NCBI RefSeq assembly: GCF_958295425.1
Contig: NC_081138.1
Span: 22,301,886 to 22,365,885 of the forward strand
Source: Solea solea
Taxonomy: Eukaryota; Chordata; Actinopteri; Pleuronectiformes; Soleidae
Direction: 5' to 3'
Length of the DNA: 64,000 nt
The notes below the pieces were generated by a model, which saw nothing but the letters and a program-made list of their open reading frames with translations, made no database searches and was not told the DNA's origin. The position numbers were made by a program, and so were the translations under genes. Position 1 is the stretch's first letter. Each line of letters starts with the position of its first letter. This document shows, in pieces, positions 26,201 to 37,200 of this stretch.

Positions 26201-29200
26201 CGTGCGTGTGTGTGTGTGTGTGTGAGAGAGAGAAACAAGAATAGCGACAGCCTGTGATTTTCATGCAGTGTACATGTTTGAGTGCACAGACCCTGCAGAC
26301 ACCCTTGCCCCAGGGTTCAAATTGATCTGATGACAGGGTTGTGTGGATAACAGTGATTTAATGAATAGTACAAAAACAAGGCTTTAAAAGAGACTACAAT
26401 GACAGAAAGACACAGAGAACGCAATTCTGAGAAACATTAAAGCAAACAGTGTGTACGCATTTGTGAGTGCAGAGACACAGCTTGTAGTGTGTGTGTGTGT
26501 GTGTGTGTTTGAGTGACAGCTGACCTGGTGAAGGTAATGAGGAAGGTGAGAGTCATCCCCTCTCTGTGCCAACTGCTCAAGGGCCTCCAGTAGAGCAGGG
26601 CTTGGAATACTCCCACGTGGGCAGGTAGAAACTGACAAACACGAGGAAGTCATGGGTCCTGTGGTGAAGGTGGATTCTGTCCCAGTAGATGTAGGCCCTG
26701 TGGTGGAAGCACGGGCCGTAGTTGGTGCACACATGGTCGTGGAAGAGATGGATGTGTTGAGACTTGCAACTGTGAATGTCTCTGCAGTAGAGGTGATAGG
26801 TCCTGCATGTGAAGTGTCAGGCTTGTGGTTGCAAACAGGCTCTGAAGATGAGGTAACGTGTACTACAGCAGAGTCTGTACTTTTTGCTTCGGTGATACAC
26901 TCCGGCTGCGTTGGACTGGTGGCCTTTGTGTCTGTGGTTGTAGTTAGTGGATTAGACTTTAAAGGCCCCGTGGTGAAGGAAACTGACACATCAGGGTCCA
27001 CTTTGACGTCACTGCGACTGAAGTCCACCGGACTGATGGGATATGAGGATTCTGGGCTGATCACTGGAATGACAGGGGATGTGGGCTCAGGACTGGTCCC
27101 AGGGCTGAAGGGATATGGAGTCTCCAACAGACTGCCTACAGAGTGAAAGAGAGAGAAAGAGAAAACAGAGGTCCACACAGCAGAAACAGTTACTGCAGTG
27201 GAACAGACATGTGTGCAGCCTTCACTCAAGTCTCACGACATCAGTGGTACAAGTCTCTTTTTACAACTCGCACTTAATGAAGCATTTCCATGATATTTAG
27301 GGTTTATGCGTCATATCATATTTTCCTTTTTAGTGTCACAGAGATACCAGTATTGGATCAGCTCACCCCAAACAATGATCATGCGCAAACCCTACCAAGA
27401 TGACAGCTGTCCAAAAAGCCTGAGGACTAGTATAAAGAAGGTTTGATACAGATGTATCTGGGACATAATCTAGAGTGTTTTCTCAGTGGCATGGGTCTTT
27501 GAGTCTCAGATGTTTGAGTATTCCACAACATTAAATCCAGTCGGGAGCCAGGTCCTCTCTGCTAATGATGCACAGCAGATCTACGATTCAGCATTTTAAA
27601 ACCAACAACAACAACCACCTGTAATACTACAAATTAAATGAATCTTTAGATTTTGGAAAGCACTCAGAGAGCACAAACCTCCACTTAGGCTGCTCAGTTT
27701 CCCACAGTTTAAACACTCTCCTACCTCCCAAGGATAGGAATGGTTTAACAAAAAACATCCTGTTTCCTTATTTGTGTCCAGATCACCACCAAAATAATAA
27801 TTTCATCAAATAATTAATTTACATCAAACATGTCCTTTATTTTTTTTTTGTTATGCCGTTCACAGATAGATAAAGGTAAAGAAAATATAACCTCCTTTGC
27901 AGAGGTAATCAAATGAGTGGACTCTCCTGCTATGAACATTTGTTGCTTTTAATTTACAAATGAATGGAGAGAACAGCCTATGAGAAAACGCTGTTTGTTT
28001 ACAAAAAACATTGTCTGTTTGTGTGTAAGTATAACCATGTGTGTTTGTGTACATCTGAGCCTCTACAACACAGTTTTGTTTGTGTCTCACAAAAAGAAAT
28101 GTGGTGTCGTGTTACAGGTTACAATGACTGGGCAAAGACAAAGACTTCTTCTCATGTCTTGTTCCTTCTCATTGTCTCTGGCATTCCAATGGCATTTCCC
28201 CTCGCCATTTAATTTTTAAATTCTTTTGTGTCCATCCAGCTACTTTATTCACTTTTTTTCATGTGATCAGAATCCCCCTATCACGCTGACCTCAGTCTAA
28301 ACTGGTGACCACTTAGGAACGCACAAAAGGTGCAGTGAGTCAGCCAAAGTTTGACCAGAGGGTTAACCTTTATTACACTGCATCTGGGACTATCCCCATG
28401 AAACCTAATGTTTTCATTTAAAAAAAAAAAAAAAATCAATTGAAGGATATTTAAAACAAAGTTGCTGAATTATGAAACAGCCAATATTAATTAAAAATCT
28501 CATAATGACATACGTCACATCTTGCAACATCATCCCATTTAATATTATACTTAAAAATTAAAAAGCAACAGGATTGTGTGATCTCAACATCCATTTATTA
28601 CAATAATTCTAACTTTCAATGTTTGCATAAGGCATGAATGTTCTTACCAGTTTCTGAATATGAAGAATCAGTCATGGGAGTGTCTAGAGACTGGCAGTGG
28701 ATCAGACTGCTCGATTCCTCCTCCTCATCATCTTTCATCATCTCATCAAAGTCTTCCTCCTCTGAGTATCCTTCCCTACCCTCGTCGTCCTCCTCATTCT
28801 TCCCATTGTTGCTGAAGGAGTTTTTCTGGATGAGCCTGCCCCCTCCCCCCTCCTCACTCTGACTCTGTGTGAGCGTCTTTGTGTCGTTGAGGTTTCCAGA
28901 TTGAGCAGTGACATGTTCTGTGTTGGGAAGGTTATCGCAGAGGTCAACCCCGTCCACAGGCACTTGAGACATTACTCTGCCCTTTATCTCAAACTGACCT
29001 GGAGGTTAAAAAATATTTTCAAGTTAAACATTTGAAATTACAGTGAATTAGAGCAGCACAGAAAAGGAATTTCTAAACACTGCCAGCATCTTTACATGTT
29101 CTTTCACCACCACCACCACCCCTGTATTGCCCATTTACAATAAGCATTTACACAGTCATTCAGCTTTGGTCTTATTACTATCCAATAGCTCACAACACTT

Positions 29201-30289
29201 CATATTAATGTCTTCTTGTCCCTGCCAACTGCTCCCTGCATCAAAGAGAGCACTCTTCACCTTCTGCTGTGCAAGAAATTAGATTTGTGTTCCAATGGTC
29301 TGCTATATGTTGTAAATCCATCTTTTAACATTAGGGGTGGGTCAAAATATAGATTTGGCACTCTAAAGTAAACAGTCTCTGCCAGCTTCCCGCGCCACGG
29401 GTCGCTACGTGATGTCTTCTTCTCTGAAATGAATGAGGGAAACTTGGGCAGAAGTTACCTGCCTGAAGAAGAGGGAGTTTACAGCGGGATAATGGCAGAG
29501 AAAGCTATATTCAGAGATGCACTTTGTTCTCTATGTTGAGAATAAATAGAGAAATGGATATTTACTTTCTTCAGTTAGACAGATATCGTGCTGTATTGCT
29601 ATATGATTGTCTTGCAATATATTGAATTAACACAAAATCGTTGCATCGTAGTCCCTCAGTGGGGAAATTGTCACAGCAGCAATATAGAAAATATAAAGGT
29701 AATAAATAATAAACTTGCATTTCCAAGAAAGTACAATATAGAAAGATACTAGCTAAATACTATAAAAAAAATAATGTACATTATAGACAGTTTCCAGAAT
29801 ATATACAGTATGGGCTTGATATTTACAGTATAAACAATGAGTGCTTGATTTGACAGCGTTCTTAGAAGCTTGTGCATTTTCAACATTAGACAGTTACATT
29901 AATTTAATCATGGCCAAAATGTTAATCATGATAAAAACATGATTGTGCAACCCTACTGAGTGTTCATGTTTATTTTTAGAAAATCCACTCCCTAATCACA
30001 TGCGCTTCTTAGTGTTTTCAACCATAGTCCCACTGTATGTAGCCATCCTGCTTTACTAGCCCTATGGAGCTGTCATACTTCTGCCTTGCATCACTCTGTG
30101 CAGCATGGGAAAGTCACTGAGGAACAGGACAGCCAAATACCACTGAGAAACAGAGAGACAGCCATGTGGAGCTGTTAGGGTTCCTGAGTATTGTGTGAAC
30201 TCGTTTGACAATAGTTGAGACAGAGCAGACATTTGTTTATATTTAAAAGTTATGCACTACAGCTTTATATGCTCACCACCATGATCCAT
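14834..30289 (-). CDS. cnst: Consortin (connexin sorting protein), 12 coding exons, 794 aa
   Basis: Single-pass trans-Golgi receptor that helps carry connexins to the plasma membrane. Coding exons in transcript order: 30277-30289, 28648-28998, 26525-27135, 23837-23867, 22258-22344, 21173-21254, 19993-20014, 19798-19861, 17979-18550, 17163-17354, 15161-15311, 14834-15042. All junctions keep phase and the total is 2385 nt. Conserved landmarks: LEALEQLAQRGDDSHLPHYL, then the IAEAF..RDYQRAL and IHLERLYHQRLLDNL helices (about 326-364), LDPLTHICQTHS, SLDDMAKLI, ASGLVSILKKR and a C-terminal membrane span. The N-terminal half is acidic and Ser/Pro-rich. The start is taken at ATG 30287-30289 (MDHGGQFE) because a TGA lies in frame just upstream; the ATG at 28970-28972 is the fallback. 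Small exons are supported by phase and homology, not by transcripts. Confidence 0.9.
15312..17162 (-). other. CNST intron between coding exons 10 and 11 (intronic)
   Basis: About 1.85 kb without exons. It holds a copy of the unclassified dispersed repeat (about 16435-16500: AATAATTCCATAATGACCTT and CAAGTGATCTCAGACGGAAC). The remainder shows no feature I can support. Confidence 0.55.
17163..17354 (-). CDS. cnst: Consortin exon with polyglutamate tract
   Basis: 64 codons in phase 0 at both ends. A Gln/Glu-rich lead (HQEAHLTQEAHVEQTEQ) runs into an 11-residue glutamate run encoded mostly by GAG repeats, a coding microsatellite at about 17249-17281. It then continues EYEYEVEPADIIREAVSL and ends DDMAKLITVEE at a GTGAGA donor. 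The conserved part is the SLDDMAKLI motif; the Glu run is expected to vary in length. Confidence 0.85.
17979..18550 (-). CDS. cnst: Consortin large acidic exon
   Basis: Encodes about 190 residues (421-611), low-complexity and strongly acidic: for example EEKEAKREEEQGDVEEAAEA and EMEDEGEEEDEKCKGRD. A weakly conserved SVITFDNLPDKLSFPDVS stretch lies nearby. The acceptor is CATCCAG and the donor CAG/GTATAC. It is probably disordered cytosolic sequence with no visible domain. Confidence 0.85.
18551..21172 (-). other. CNST introns around exons 7-8 (intronic)
   Basis: Apart from the exons at 19798-19861 and 19993-20014, this span holds a TG microsatellite (about 20154-20202) and a degenerate CCCTAA-like block at about 20340-20500 (CCAACCCTAACCTTAAACTA) that resembles a frequent fish repeat rather than true telomere sequence. 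A small hairpin-prone palindrome of TTTGTAGAT/ATCTACAAA lies near 18890-18917. Confidence 0.5.
19993..20014 (-). CDS. cnst: Consortin 22-nt micro-exon
   Basis: Acceptor CTTCATAG and donor GTAAGA flank only 22 nt. In phase they complete a split Arg codon and add PSGCDAA, joining THS-R to CSSLDSL in the next exon (19798-19861). Phase agrees on both sides (2+1 in, 0 out), and skipping it would shift the frame. It is inferred without transcript evidence. Confidence 0.7.
22010..22140 (+). mobile_element. Fragment of a tRNA-headed teleost repeat (plus orientation)
   Basis: GCAGTTAGCACTCGTCTGCC, then GACCAGGGTTCACTACCCAG, CATTCTGCATGGAGGTTGCA and TGTTCTCCCTACGTGTGAGT follow the familiar fish repeat pattern (gene-like head, then a GTTTGCATGTTCTCCC-type body). 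A longer inverse copy is at 55360-55660 in GCFC2. It lies in a CNST intron, antisense to the gene. Confidence 0.65.
22258..22344 (-). CDS. cnst: Consortin helix exon (QRALW...LERLYHQRLL)
   Basis: 87 nt with acceptor TTGTTCAG and donor GTAACA. With the split Tyr from the previous micro-exon it encodes Y-QRALWCIHLERLYHQRLLD then NLNILQQQW and a split Glu. This is the most conserved helical core of consortin outside the membrane segment. It is too short and interrupted to show as a long open frame. Confidence 0.88.
23837..23867 (-). CDS. cnst: Consortin 31-nt micro-exon
   Basis: Acceptor TTTGCAG and donor GTATCC (a weak donor). The exon encodes IAEAFVLHRD plus the first base of a Tyr codon. It links HLPHYLHQ of the large exon (26525-27135) to QRALWCIHLERL. 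The join restores the contiguous conserved helix region expected for consortin, so the call is firm despite its size. Confidence 0.83.
23868..26524 (-). other. CNST intron after the large Ser/Thr/Pro exon (intronic)
   Basis: 2.6 kb of AT-rich intron. It contains TG/AG microsatellites at about 24546-24590 and 26180-26230 and a TG run near 26487-26508 next to the donor side of the large exon. I see no coding, RNA or complete mobile element here. Confidence 0.55.
26525..27135 (-). CDS. cnst: Consortin large Ser/Thr/Pro-rich exon
   Basis: 611 nt (residues about 122-325) with acceptor CTCTGTAG and donor CAG/GTCAGC. The start has clustered SP/TP sites (SPGTSPEPTSPVIPVISPES), followed by a long Ser/Thr-rich region resembling a mucin-like or disordered phospho-acceptor linker. 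The end carries the conserved IPSPALLEALEQLAQRGDD. The Ser/Thr block is unlike the part of human consortin I remember, so it may be fish-specific. A 164-codon antisense frame over it is a by-product of its composition. Confidence 0.85.
27136..28647 (-). other. CNST intron 3 region (intronic)
   Basis: 1.5 kb. It includes a copy of the unclassified dispersed repeat at about 27465-27575 (GTGGCATGGGTCTTTGAGTC and CAGTCGGGAGCCAGGTCCTC) and A/T homopolymers. No exon or RNA gene was recognised. Confidence 0.5.
28648..28998 (-). CDS. cnst: Consortin acidic N-terminal exon
   Basis: 351 nt joined to the 13-nt start exon. It encodes QFEIKGRVMSQVPVDGVDL, an acidic stretch (GREGYSEEEDFDEMMKDDEE), then DTPMTDSSYSETG at the donor GTAAGA. 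The acceptor is AACCTCCAG. If the upstream start exon is wrong, translation would begin at the internal ATG 28970-28972. Confidence 0.82.
29332..29700. mobile_element. Decayed hAT-like MITE with adjoining LINE-tail-like fragment
   Basis: It starts TAGGGGTGGGTCAAAATATA (related starts near 7907, 38593 and 42226). It contains TTGGGCAGAAGTTACCTG, which recurs inverted at 8151-8190, and ends in an ATCG/CAATATAT-rich part. At about 29651 it is followed by TCCCTCAGTGGGGAAATTGT, a phrase typical of fish LINE 3' regions. It lies in CNST intron 2. Confidence 0.5.
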
Positions 30290-32536
30290 TGGACTCCACC
30301 CTCACAGTGTTTGACCTTTCAGGCTGAATGTCAGTCCTGGCTGCTTAACAAGCCCTGAGACAAAAGACACACAGATACAAACAACTGATGTAAAAGTATA
30401 GGAGACACACATAAAGTCAAACCTCACTCAAAGGGAGGGACACAAAACAAGTTAGGCATGATTCCCTCTCTGACAAACCTTTGGGCTTAAACAGATAACA
30501 AAACAAATGCCATCCCTTCAGTCCTGCCAACATGTTTACTCCAGCGGAATGGACAACAACCAACATTTTCACACACACACACACACATATATGTGGCCTC
30601 AACAGTTATAACAGAATTAAATCAACGCATTCTCTGAAAGCACAAATTAATCTGTCAATGACTAGATTTATTGCAGTTTGCATCAGATTGTCCAGGCATA
30701 CAAACTGGTAAATCAGTATACAGCATAAACCAGAGTTGTGCAATAAAGTGTGGTTTTGTGCTTCTTGCTGCCAAACTTGAAGCCTGGAGCTTTCCATCTG
30801 ATTTGTATTAAATGCTTTATAACACAAGGTATGTTAGTACATACATGTAACTATGATAACTGCAACCGTATTTTAATTTGTAAATATGCAACACAAATGT
30901 TATTGTCACCTAAAAAGACCTTTATGATGCAGATAAGTGTTCCTCAAAACTGTTTTGATAAAACAAAAAAGAGCTTTCACTAATTTCGGTGATATTTTGA
31001 CAAACAAAAAACACAAGTAGACAGAAGCCTTTTACTGGTTTTCCATTCCCCGAAACAGCTGCAGTTCAAAGTGAAAAAATAAAGCCGGGACAAATTCTAC
31101 CAGCACAAATTTGGTTGTTTGTGTACATTTTATTATCTATGTACTTATAATTATTCTAATAAATAGCCACAGAAAATACCTTGGGACCAAGCCTGCTGTC
31201 TTCTATGGGATGACATAATCACCTTGCATCAGAATATGTGTCATACCCCAATGGAGCGAAAACCCTGGTTTCCAAGATATTAGCGGGTATTTGAGATGAA
31301 AACAGAACCAAGGACAAAACCAGAGTCTAATTACTACACACTAGGGATGTCCCTCTGGGAAAATAAGCAGTGCATGACAAACAATAACTTCTTCCAGATT
31401 ACATGGACAAGTGTGTATGTCAAGACTTCTATATTATGCTCTTTTTAAATCTACTGTTTTCCTCTCCACTGAGTCATCTATCCTCTCCTCTTTTTGTCTG
31501 TTCCCTACTCAACAGCGGGCCATGAATAATGAAAGATGGCAGGTTTTTCAGCCAAAAGGACAAACACAAAGGTGGAAGAAACAGACCCTGTCCTCCTGTG
31601 AGAGGCCACATGACACGGACTGAATGAGACATGCTGAGGGACAAGCAGCTTCTGTTTACAAGTGCATACCGAATACATATGAAGTTAGAATGTAAGAGCC
31701 ATTTTAGTTGTTTTTGGAACCTCCCACCACTTAGCAGGAGGACATGCTCTCCATTGGGCAAAGGTGACATACCGTTTGTTATATTAGGTTTAGACTGAAT
31801 AATTGTTTGGGGTTTGATTGAAGCAGCAAAAAAGACACTACAAGAATTAACGACATTCTAAGTGTTTTCTGTCATTTGTATCCATCAGGCTAACCCTGCA
31901 GATCTGCAGGAAAATGACAAACAGCAGTTGTCACTTCCTCCATCACAGACGACGTTTCCAAAACCTTCACCTGATTATTAGTGACATCAGTTTTCTTAGT
32001 GTCACACTGTCACATATATGATTTACAGTCTTAAATAAAAAATGTGAATTGTAAGTCAATTTTGAAATACGTAAGTGGAGATTGCTGCTTTATACGGTTC
32101 AGGTACATACATTTTTTTTAAGAGCACGCTTCTTGACAGGTTGCTTTCGTGAGTGACACTACAGCCTCAACCGCTAAGCTAAGCCATGCTATGCTGTGCT
32201 AAAATAATAAATATCCTAAAGCAGGTGTCATACAAATAATACTGAATATTAGAAGCGATAACCATAACGCCACTGCCACACGTCACTTAACGCAATAATG
32301 AGTGAGTGACATGAGCGTTCTTGTGGCTAGCTAACGTGAGCTAGCCGTGTAGACACATCTGGGCAGAACACCGCGGAGAGAAAACCTTCAAACATACGCT
32401 TTCGTTTGCTTGTCGTAGAACGCGACAGTTCTCGCGTCAGTGAAGCTTTTCTGTTCCCGCGATTCGCATTAACAACGAACAGATACTCACGGCTGAAGGT
32501 CTTGTCTGAAGGTAAAAGCTCGGGCATCACACACAC

Positions 32537-32640
32537 CTTGCTGTGGATGTTGTTGTGCTGACTGTAAATCTGACCGCCAGGGGGCAGCGTTGCTACTAGA
32601 GCTGTCACTTGGCCTACACTGTGCTGCTGTCGCCATCTTG
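32537..32640 (-). promoter_or_regulatory. CNST 5' UTR exon and core promoter
   Basis: CpG-richer segment upstream of CNST with an AAGATGGCGAC motif (YY1-type, minus strand, 32629-32639), often found at or just after the start site of TATA-less genes. A donor CAGCAAG/GTGTGT at 32537 would splice to the coding start exon (acceptor near 30324). An in-frame ATG here (MATAAQCRPSDSS) would not connect in frame to consortin without meeting a stop, so the exon is read as untranslated. Confidence 0.55.
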
Positions 32641-34259
32641 TGTCGCTTCATTGTTAGTACTTGGATTTTGTTCCACAAAAGCATATTTTCATTATAGCTG
32701 TGTTATTTACACCAAAAAAAATTTAACATTAGAGGGCAGTAAAATGTCTAGTATTAATTTGTCCCTATACTATACTTTCCATGGTAATGTACTACAGGTT
32801 CCTTCCTCCACTTATGAGATGCTACCAAATGGTATGCTAACCAAATCTATTGGACTGAACAGTTTCAAACGTGGAGGTAAATCTGTGGTCAAATCCATTG
32901 TTTCTACAAATATAAATATACAGGTCCAAAAATATGGGATTACTACAATTGTAAATGAAAATTAGCTGCAGTTGTAGTTTGTAGCTGCACCCAGCCACAT
33001 TCTAAAGAGCTGTATTACAGTATACTGTGTATTTGTACAGATGTATTGCTTCCCAGCAATTTGGCCAATTTTCACTGTATCCACTAACCCACTTGTATTC
33101 CACCTATTAAGCAGAGCACCTATGGTGCAAGCATGGAGTAAAACAAGTCAAATCAAATAAATTTCTACATCAACTCAACAGTCAAAACTCTGATTTATTC
33201 ATTTGTTTAAATATTATAAGACACACAGCTTATACTCTTCTTAGAGACATAACATTTTTAAACATGTACAAAGATTATGCATTCACAAGGAAAATGCAAA
33301 AATTACACAAATCTATACAGTGAAAAACTTGAATTCTTTGAACAATCCTGTCAGCGGTGCAGTTACTGCACTAATAATCCCCTCAAGATGTAAGTTTGGA
33401 AAATAACCATGAGATACATGCTGAATTGTTACATGACACATTTTATAGCCTCCTTGGACATGCTGCCATTTTGTGTTAAATGGTTTAGCTACTTGAAGAC
33501 CTTTATTTCTTTCTCATGATAGAAAGTGGATTGCTTACAAAAAGGAACCTTTACAGAAGATAAAGTTTTCAAAGAACCCCCCCCGCGTTGTGTTTTTTCA
33601 TCTCTCATTAACACCCACCAGGCCGCTGCAAAACTTTTCTACAAAAGAGCTATCACACTTTAAATTGATACAACAGTGTGTCATGTCGAGGTATCAATCT
33701 CCCTGGAGAGTTGATAAAACAGACTTTATTAATTCATAAAAAATAAAGTGCAGACACAGCTGAGATAAAAACGATGGAAAATATCGGTTTGCTGATAAAC
33801 TGTGAAGTAATTATATTCGGGTTATCTTTATATGTGCGGTAACCCCACTAAATGTTCCCAGCTCAGTCTCACTTTCAGTCATGAAAGCATCCAGAAGTCT
33901 GAATATTTCCTTCCCTGTTGTCCTCCCTGATAAGGCAATATAAACATAATTTATTGCAAATGTTTTCACAAACTGCCAAGCTATGGGTCGCAGACCTCCA
34001 GGGTACTCCTAACGTAAAGCCAAAAATAAACCATCTTGGATATAGTATTTGACTCAAATCTTGATTCAGGGGAATCCTGGTTCTTTTCATAATTTCAGGC
34101 TGTGCAGTCCAGGCTGTGCCAAATTAAATAACAATTTCTATGCATGTCCCAAATGGTACCACATCTTTTATTTTAAGATTATACCGTTGTTATACATATG
34201 AGTATGTATGTACATTTTTGTGATGTAATTTCATGATTCGCTTCATGTGACCATGGATT
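32641..34259. other. CNST-TFB2M intergenic region and TFB2M 3' UTR
   Basis: 1.6 kb without coding exons. Reverse-strand AATAAA hexamers for TFB2M lie at 34167-34172 (about 90 bp past the stop), 33950-33955, 33725-33730 and 33194-33199. A short C run occurs near 33580. The 118-codon open frame in 32609-32965 is not recognised as a gene. Confidence 0.55.
34167..34172 (-). terminator. TFB2M proximal polyadenylation signal (AATAAA)
   Basis: Closest AATAAA (read as TTTATT on the plus strand) downstream of the TFB2M stop. Several more distal hexamers exist, so use of this one is a guess from position. Confidence 0.4.
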
Positions 34260-37200
34260 TTACCCCCAACCTTCCCTCTGTGTGTTCTCCAGAATCTCCT
34301 CATAGAGCCAGCTCTGTGTAAACTGCTTGCTCTTGTCCATCAACTGGAACAGTTGGAGGTATTCCTCTGGATAAACGTAACCCGTCAGAATGTCATCCGG
34401 CATTCCCACTTCAGATAACAGCTTACTCCCACTATCCGGTGACCACAGGCTATGGAGGGGGAAAAAGCACCAAAGAGGCAGATGTTTGGTTTATTTGACA
34501 ATTGTTACTAACTGCTATCAGGAAATGACACATTTTTTTGTCTGCATGTCTACTACTTACTTCAATCGGTCAATGAGCTTGACCTTCCTCCTAGCCAGAC
34601 ACTGTTTGACCATCATCAGCAGAGTTGAAGCATTAGAGGGAGTGAGGCCTCCAGAGAACAGATCAGCCCTTGGACGCAGACGCACCAGGCACATGTGATC
34701 ATTGGGAATCTGAGGGAAAAAACATGTGAAGGATGGAGGAACAAGACATTGTATTACACCAATTATTACTGCTTTTACCTCCTTCTCATATTCTCTTATT
34801 TTCTCGCATTTGTTCATCAAAATAATTTTAAGTTAAATGGTCTAATAATCATTTTAAATGATTAATTTTAGTTCATATCAATGATCATGTAAGATTTTAG
34901 CACTGGTGCTCAATAGTCTAGCAGCAGTAGTGTCACTGCTGAATGAAATTTGGGGAAACAATGGGTAATTTATTACAACTTCTTCCAATAGCACCATGTC
35001 ATAAACTGAACTCTGCCCTGCACTGGATGGATGGAAGAATATGAGCGGTAATGTTAAATCATTTGAACCAGAAGCATCTATGTTCAATAGCAGGCAAAAG
35101 ACAGCCTTTTAAAAAAACACGATACGTTTTAAAGAGAACTTGACAGATGACTATACATGAGCAATAAATATGCCATTAAGTTGAAGGCACAACATTCAGA
35201 GTCGGAGGTATTGGACCTGGGAAAGTCTCCAAAAATGTTTCATGGTGGCCTCTTAAATACAAAAGGAAGTTTATCAACCAGATTTTATATTTTAGCATGA
35301 GGCTGCAAAAGTGAGGGGTCTGAAAACTTTCCACATGACCTGTCCAGGAGTAACAATTATTGTATTAGCGCTCTTCCTTACCTTTCCTTTTTTACTAGAT
35401 TTTGACATCACAAATGACTCCCTTGGCTCCTGCAAAGACAACAATGAGGAGTGTGTGATATAACAAGGTTTCTATGTTTTCAATGTGAAACTACAGTTTA
35501 AATCCCAGACATACTGGTTTTTTCTTTTTTTTGCCAACCTCTCTCATACCTTGTGTAATAGTTCAATATCACAGGCCATCTGCCAGAGGACACTGAAGGC
35601 TCTGTAGTTCAACATGTTACCTGGACGTGCCATCAATTTCTGAAAGAGACATACAGAGATATCAGATAGTTAGTTAGATAAAGAAGTGTAAATCTGAGCT
35701 GACAGAATGTGTGAGGATAGATGTTAAAACTTTATCGTCACACAGACAAAACCACATGCTGTTTTCCTGTTAGAAAAGACAGTTTAACAACAAGGTAAAG
35801 TGGTCAAGTCAAATGGATGGAATGCACAAACAACCCCACTTAAAAATGTAAGAGGCAGTCACTCTTTTACCAGGTATTCCATCTCACTGATGAAGAAATT
35901 GAGCTCTATTCTTCCGTATCTGTAGACAGACAGCCTTTCAAACAAAGCATAAACCGTCTTCAGCAGCATGCTGCGCTCCTGATGCGGGGCCAGGATACCA
36001 AACACCTTCACTGGTATGTCTAGGTAGAGTCACATACACACATGAACACACTCTTTAGAAGAATGACACACTAGACAATGCACACAACTACTTATCTTGA
36101 AGTTCAGTTTTTTCCATGTAATGTACACATAATTAGTGCTGACTGCCCTATGCTATTCTTATTCTCAACCTATTCAAATGCTTGAAACAAACTTGTGTGT
36201 GTGTGTTCCCTTTTTCTTACCATCTGTCCAGCTGGTTTCTGATATTCCCAGATCAGTGAATAATTTTTCAGAGGACGTGACAGGGGGCTTCATGTTCCCT
36301 TTGCCAAAAGGATCCATTCTGAAGTAGTCACAGTGAACCACCTCCAGCTGACCACTGAGATTACCCTCCAACTCCTGCAAAATGACATATTTTAAAAACA
36401 TATTTTATTTGTCCAACAGCAATTATAAGGACAGATGATTGGTTGAGCTGTGCCTAAAAGCCTTGGGTCGTTTGTTGGCCAGAAGCAAGCATATTCATTC
36501 AAACTGTACCACAGTAAACCTAAATTCCATTCTATAGTTGAGGAGTAGATGTCCCTTTCTGTGATGTTTTTCTTCCTGGTCATTACGATATATTTGCTTT
36601 ATAGCATTGTGCTTAATGTAAACATTGACACGGTATTGAAGTTCCCCACCAAATTACTCACAATTACATGCCATTTTTTTCTATTGCTATTGATATGCAA
36701 ACACGTTAGGAATAAAAATAAATAGTTTGATTATTTGAAATCTCTGATACCTGTAGATCATGAAGGAAGTGCTTATCGCCTTCAAGGGCCACAACTCTCT
36801 GAGCTCCAGCATTTAACAGCGACCTTGTCAACACCCCAGGACCTGAAGACAGACGAAAACACAGCATTTTATAGTTGATGTTTCACTGGCAAGTATGACA
36901 TGTTGTGGACAATCATTAATCTATCATAAAAATACATCTTATGTGTGATAATGCACAGACGCACTCAATAGAAGCATAGTTTAAGTTTTTTAAAGTGTGG
37001 TGGTATGAGGTACTGACACAAAGTGAGTGCTGACTGAGTTGTGCACCCCCTGTGCCATGAACCAGCCTGAGACAAAGAAGCATGACGTCTCTGAACACAT
37101 GGCTGCCAACCGGGACACTGCCAAAATCACACATTCCAGTTTCCCCATCTGAGAAGGTTGTCTAACACTGAGATAAAGCTGCAACCATATTCATTAATAA

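Noticed and set aside
26652..27146. 164-codon open frame on the plus strand
   Set aside because: It is exactly antisense to the Ser/Thr/Pro-rich consortin exon and arises from that exon's codon composition; there is no known domain.
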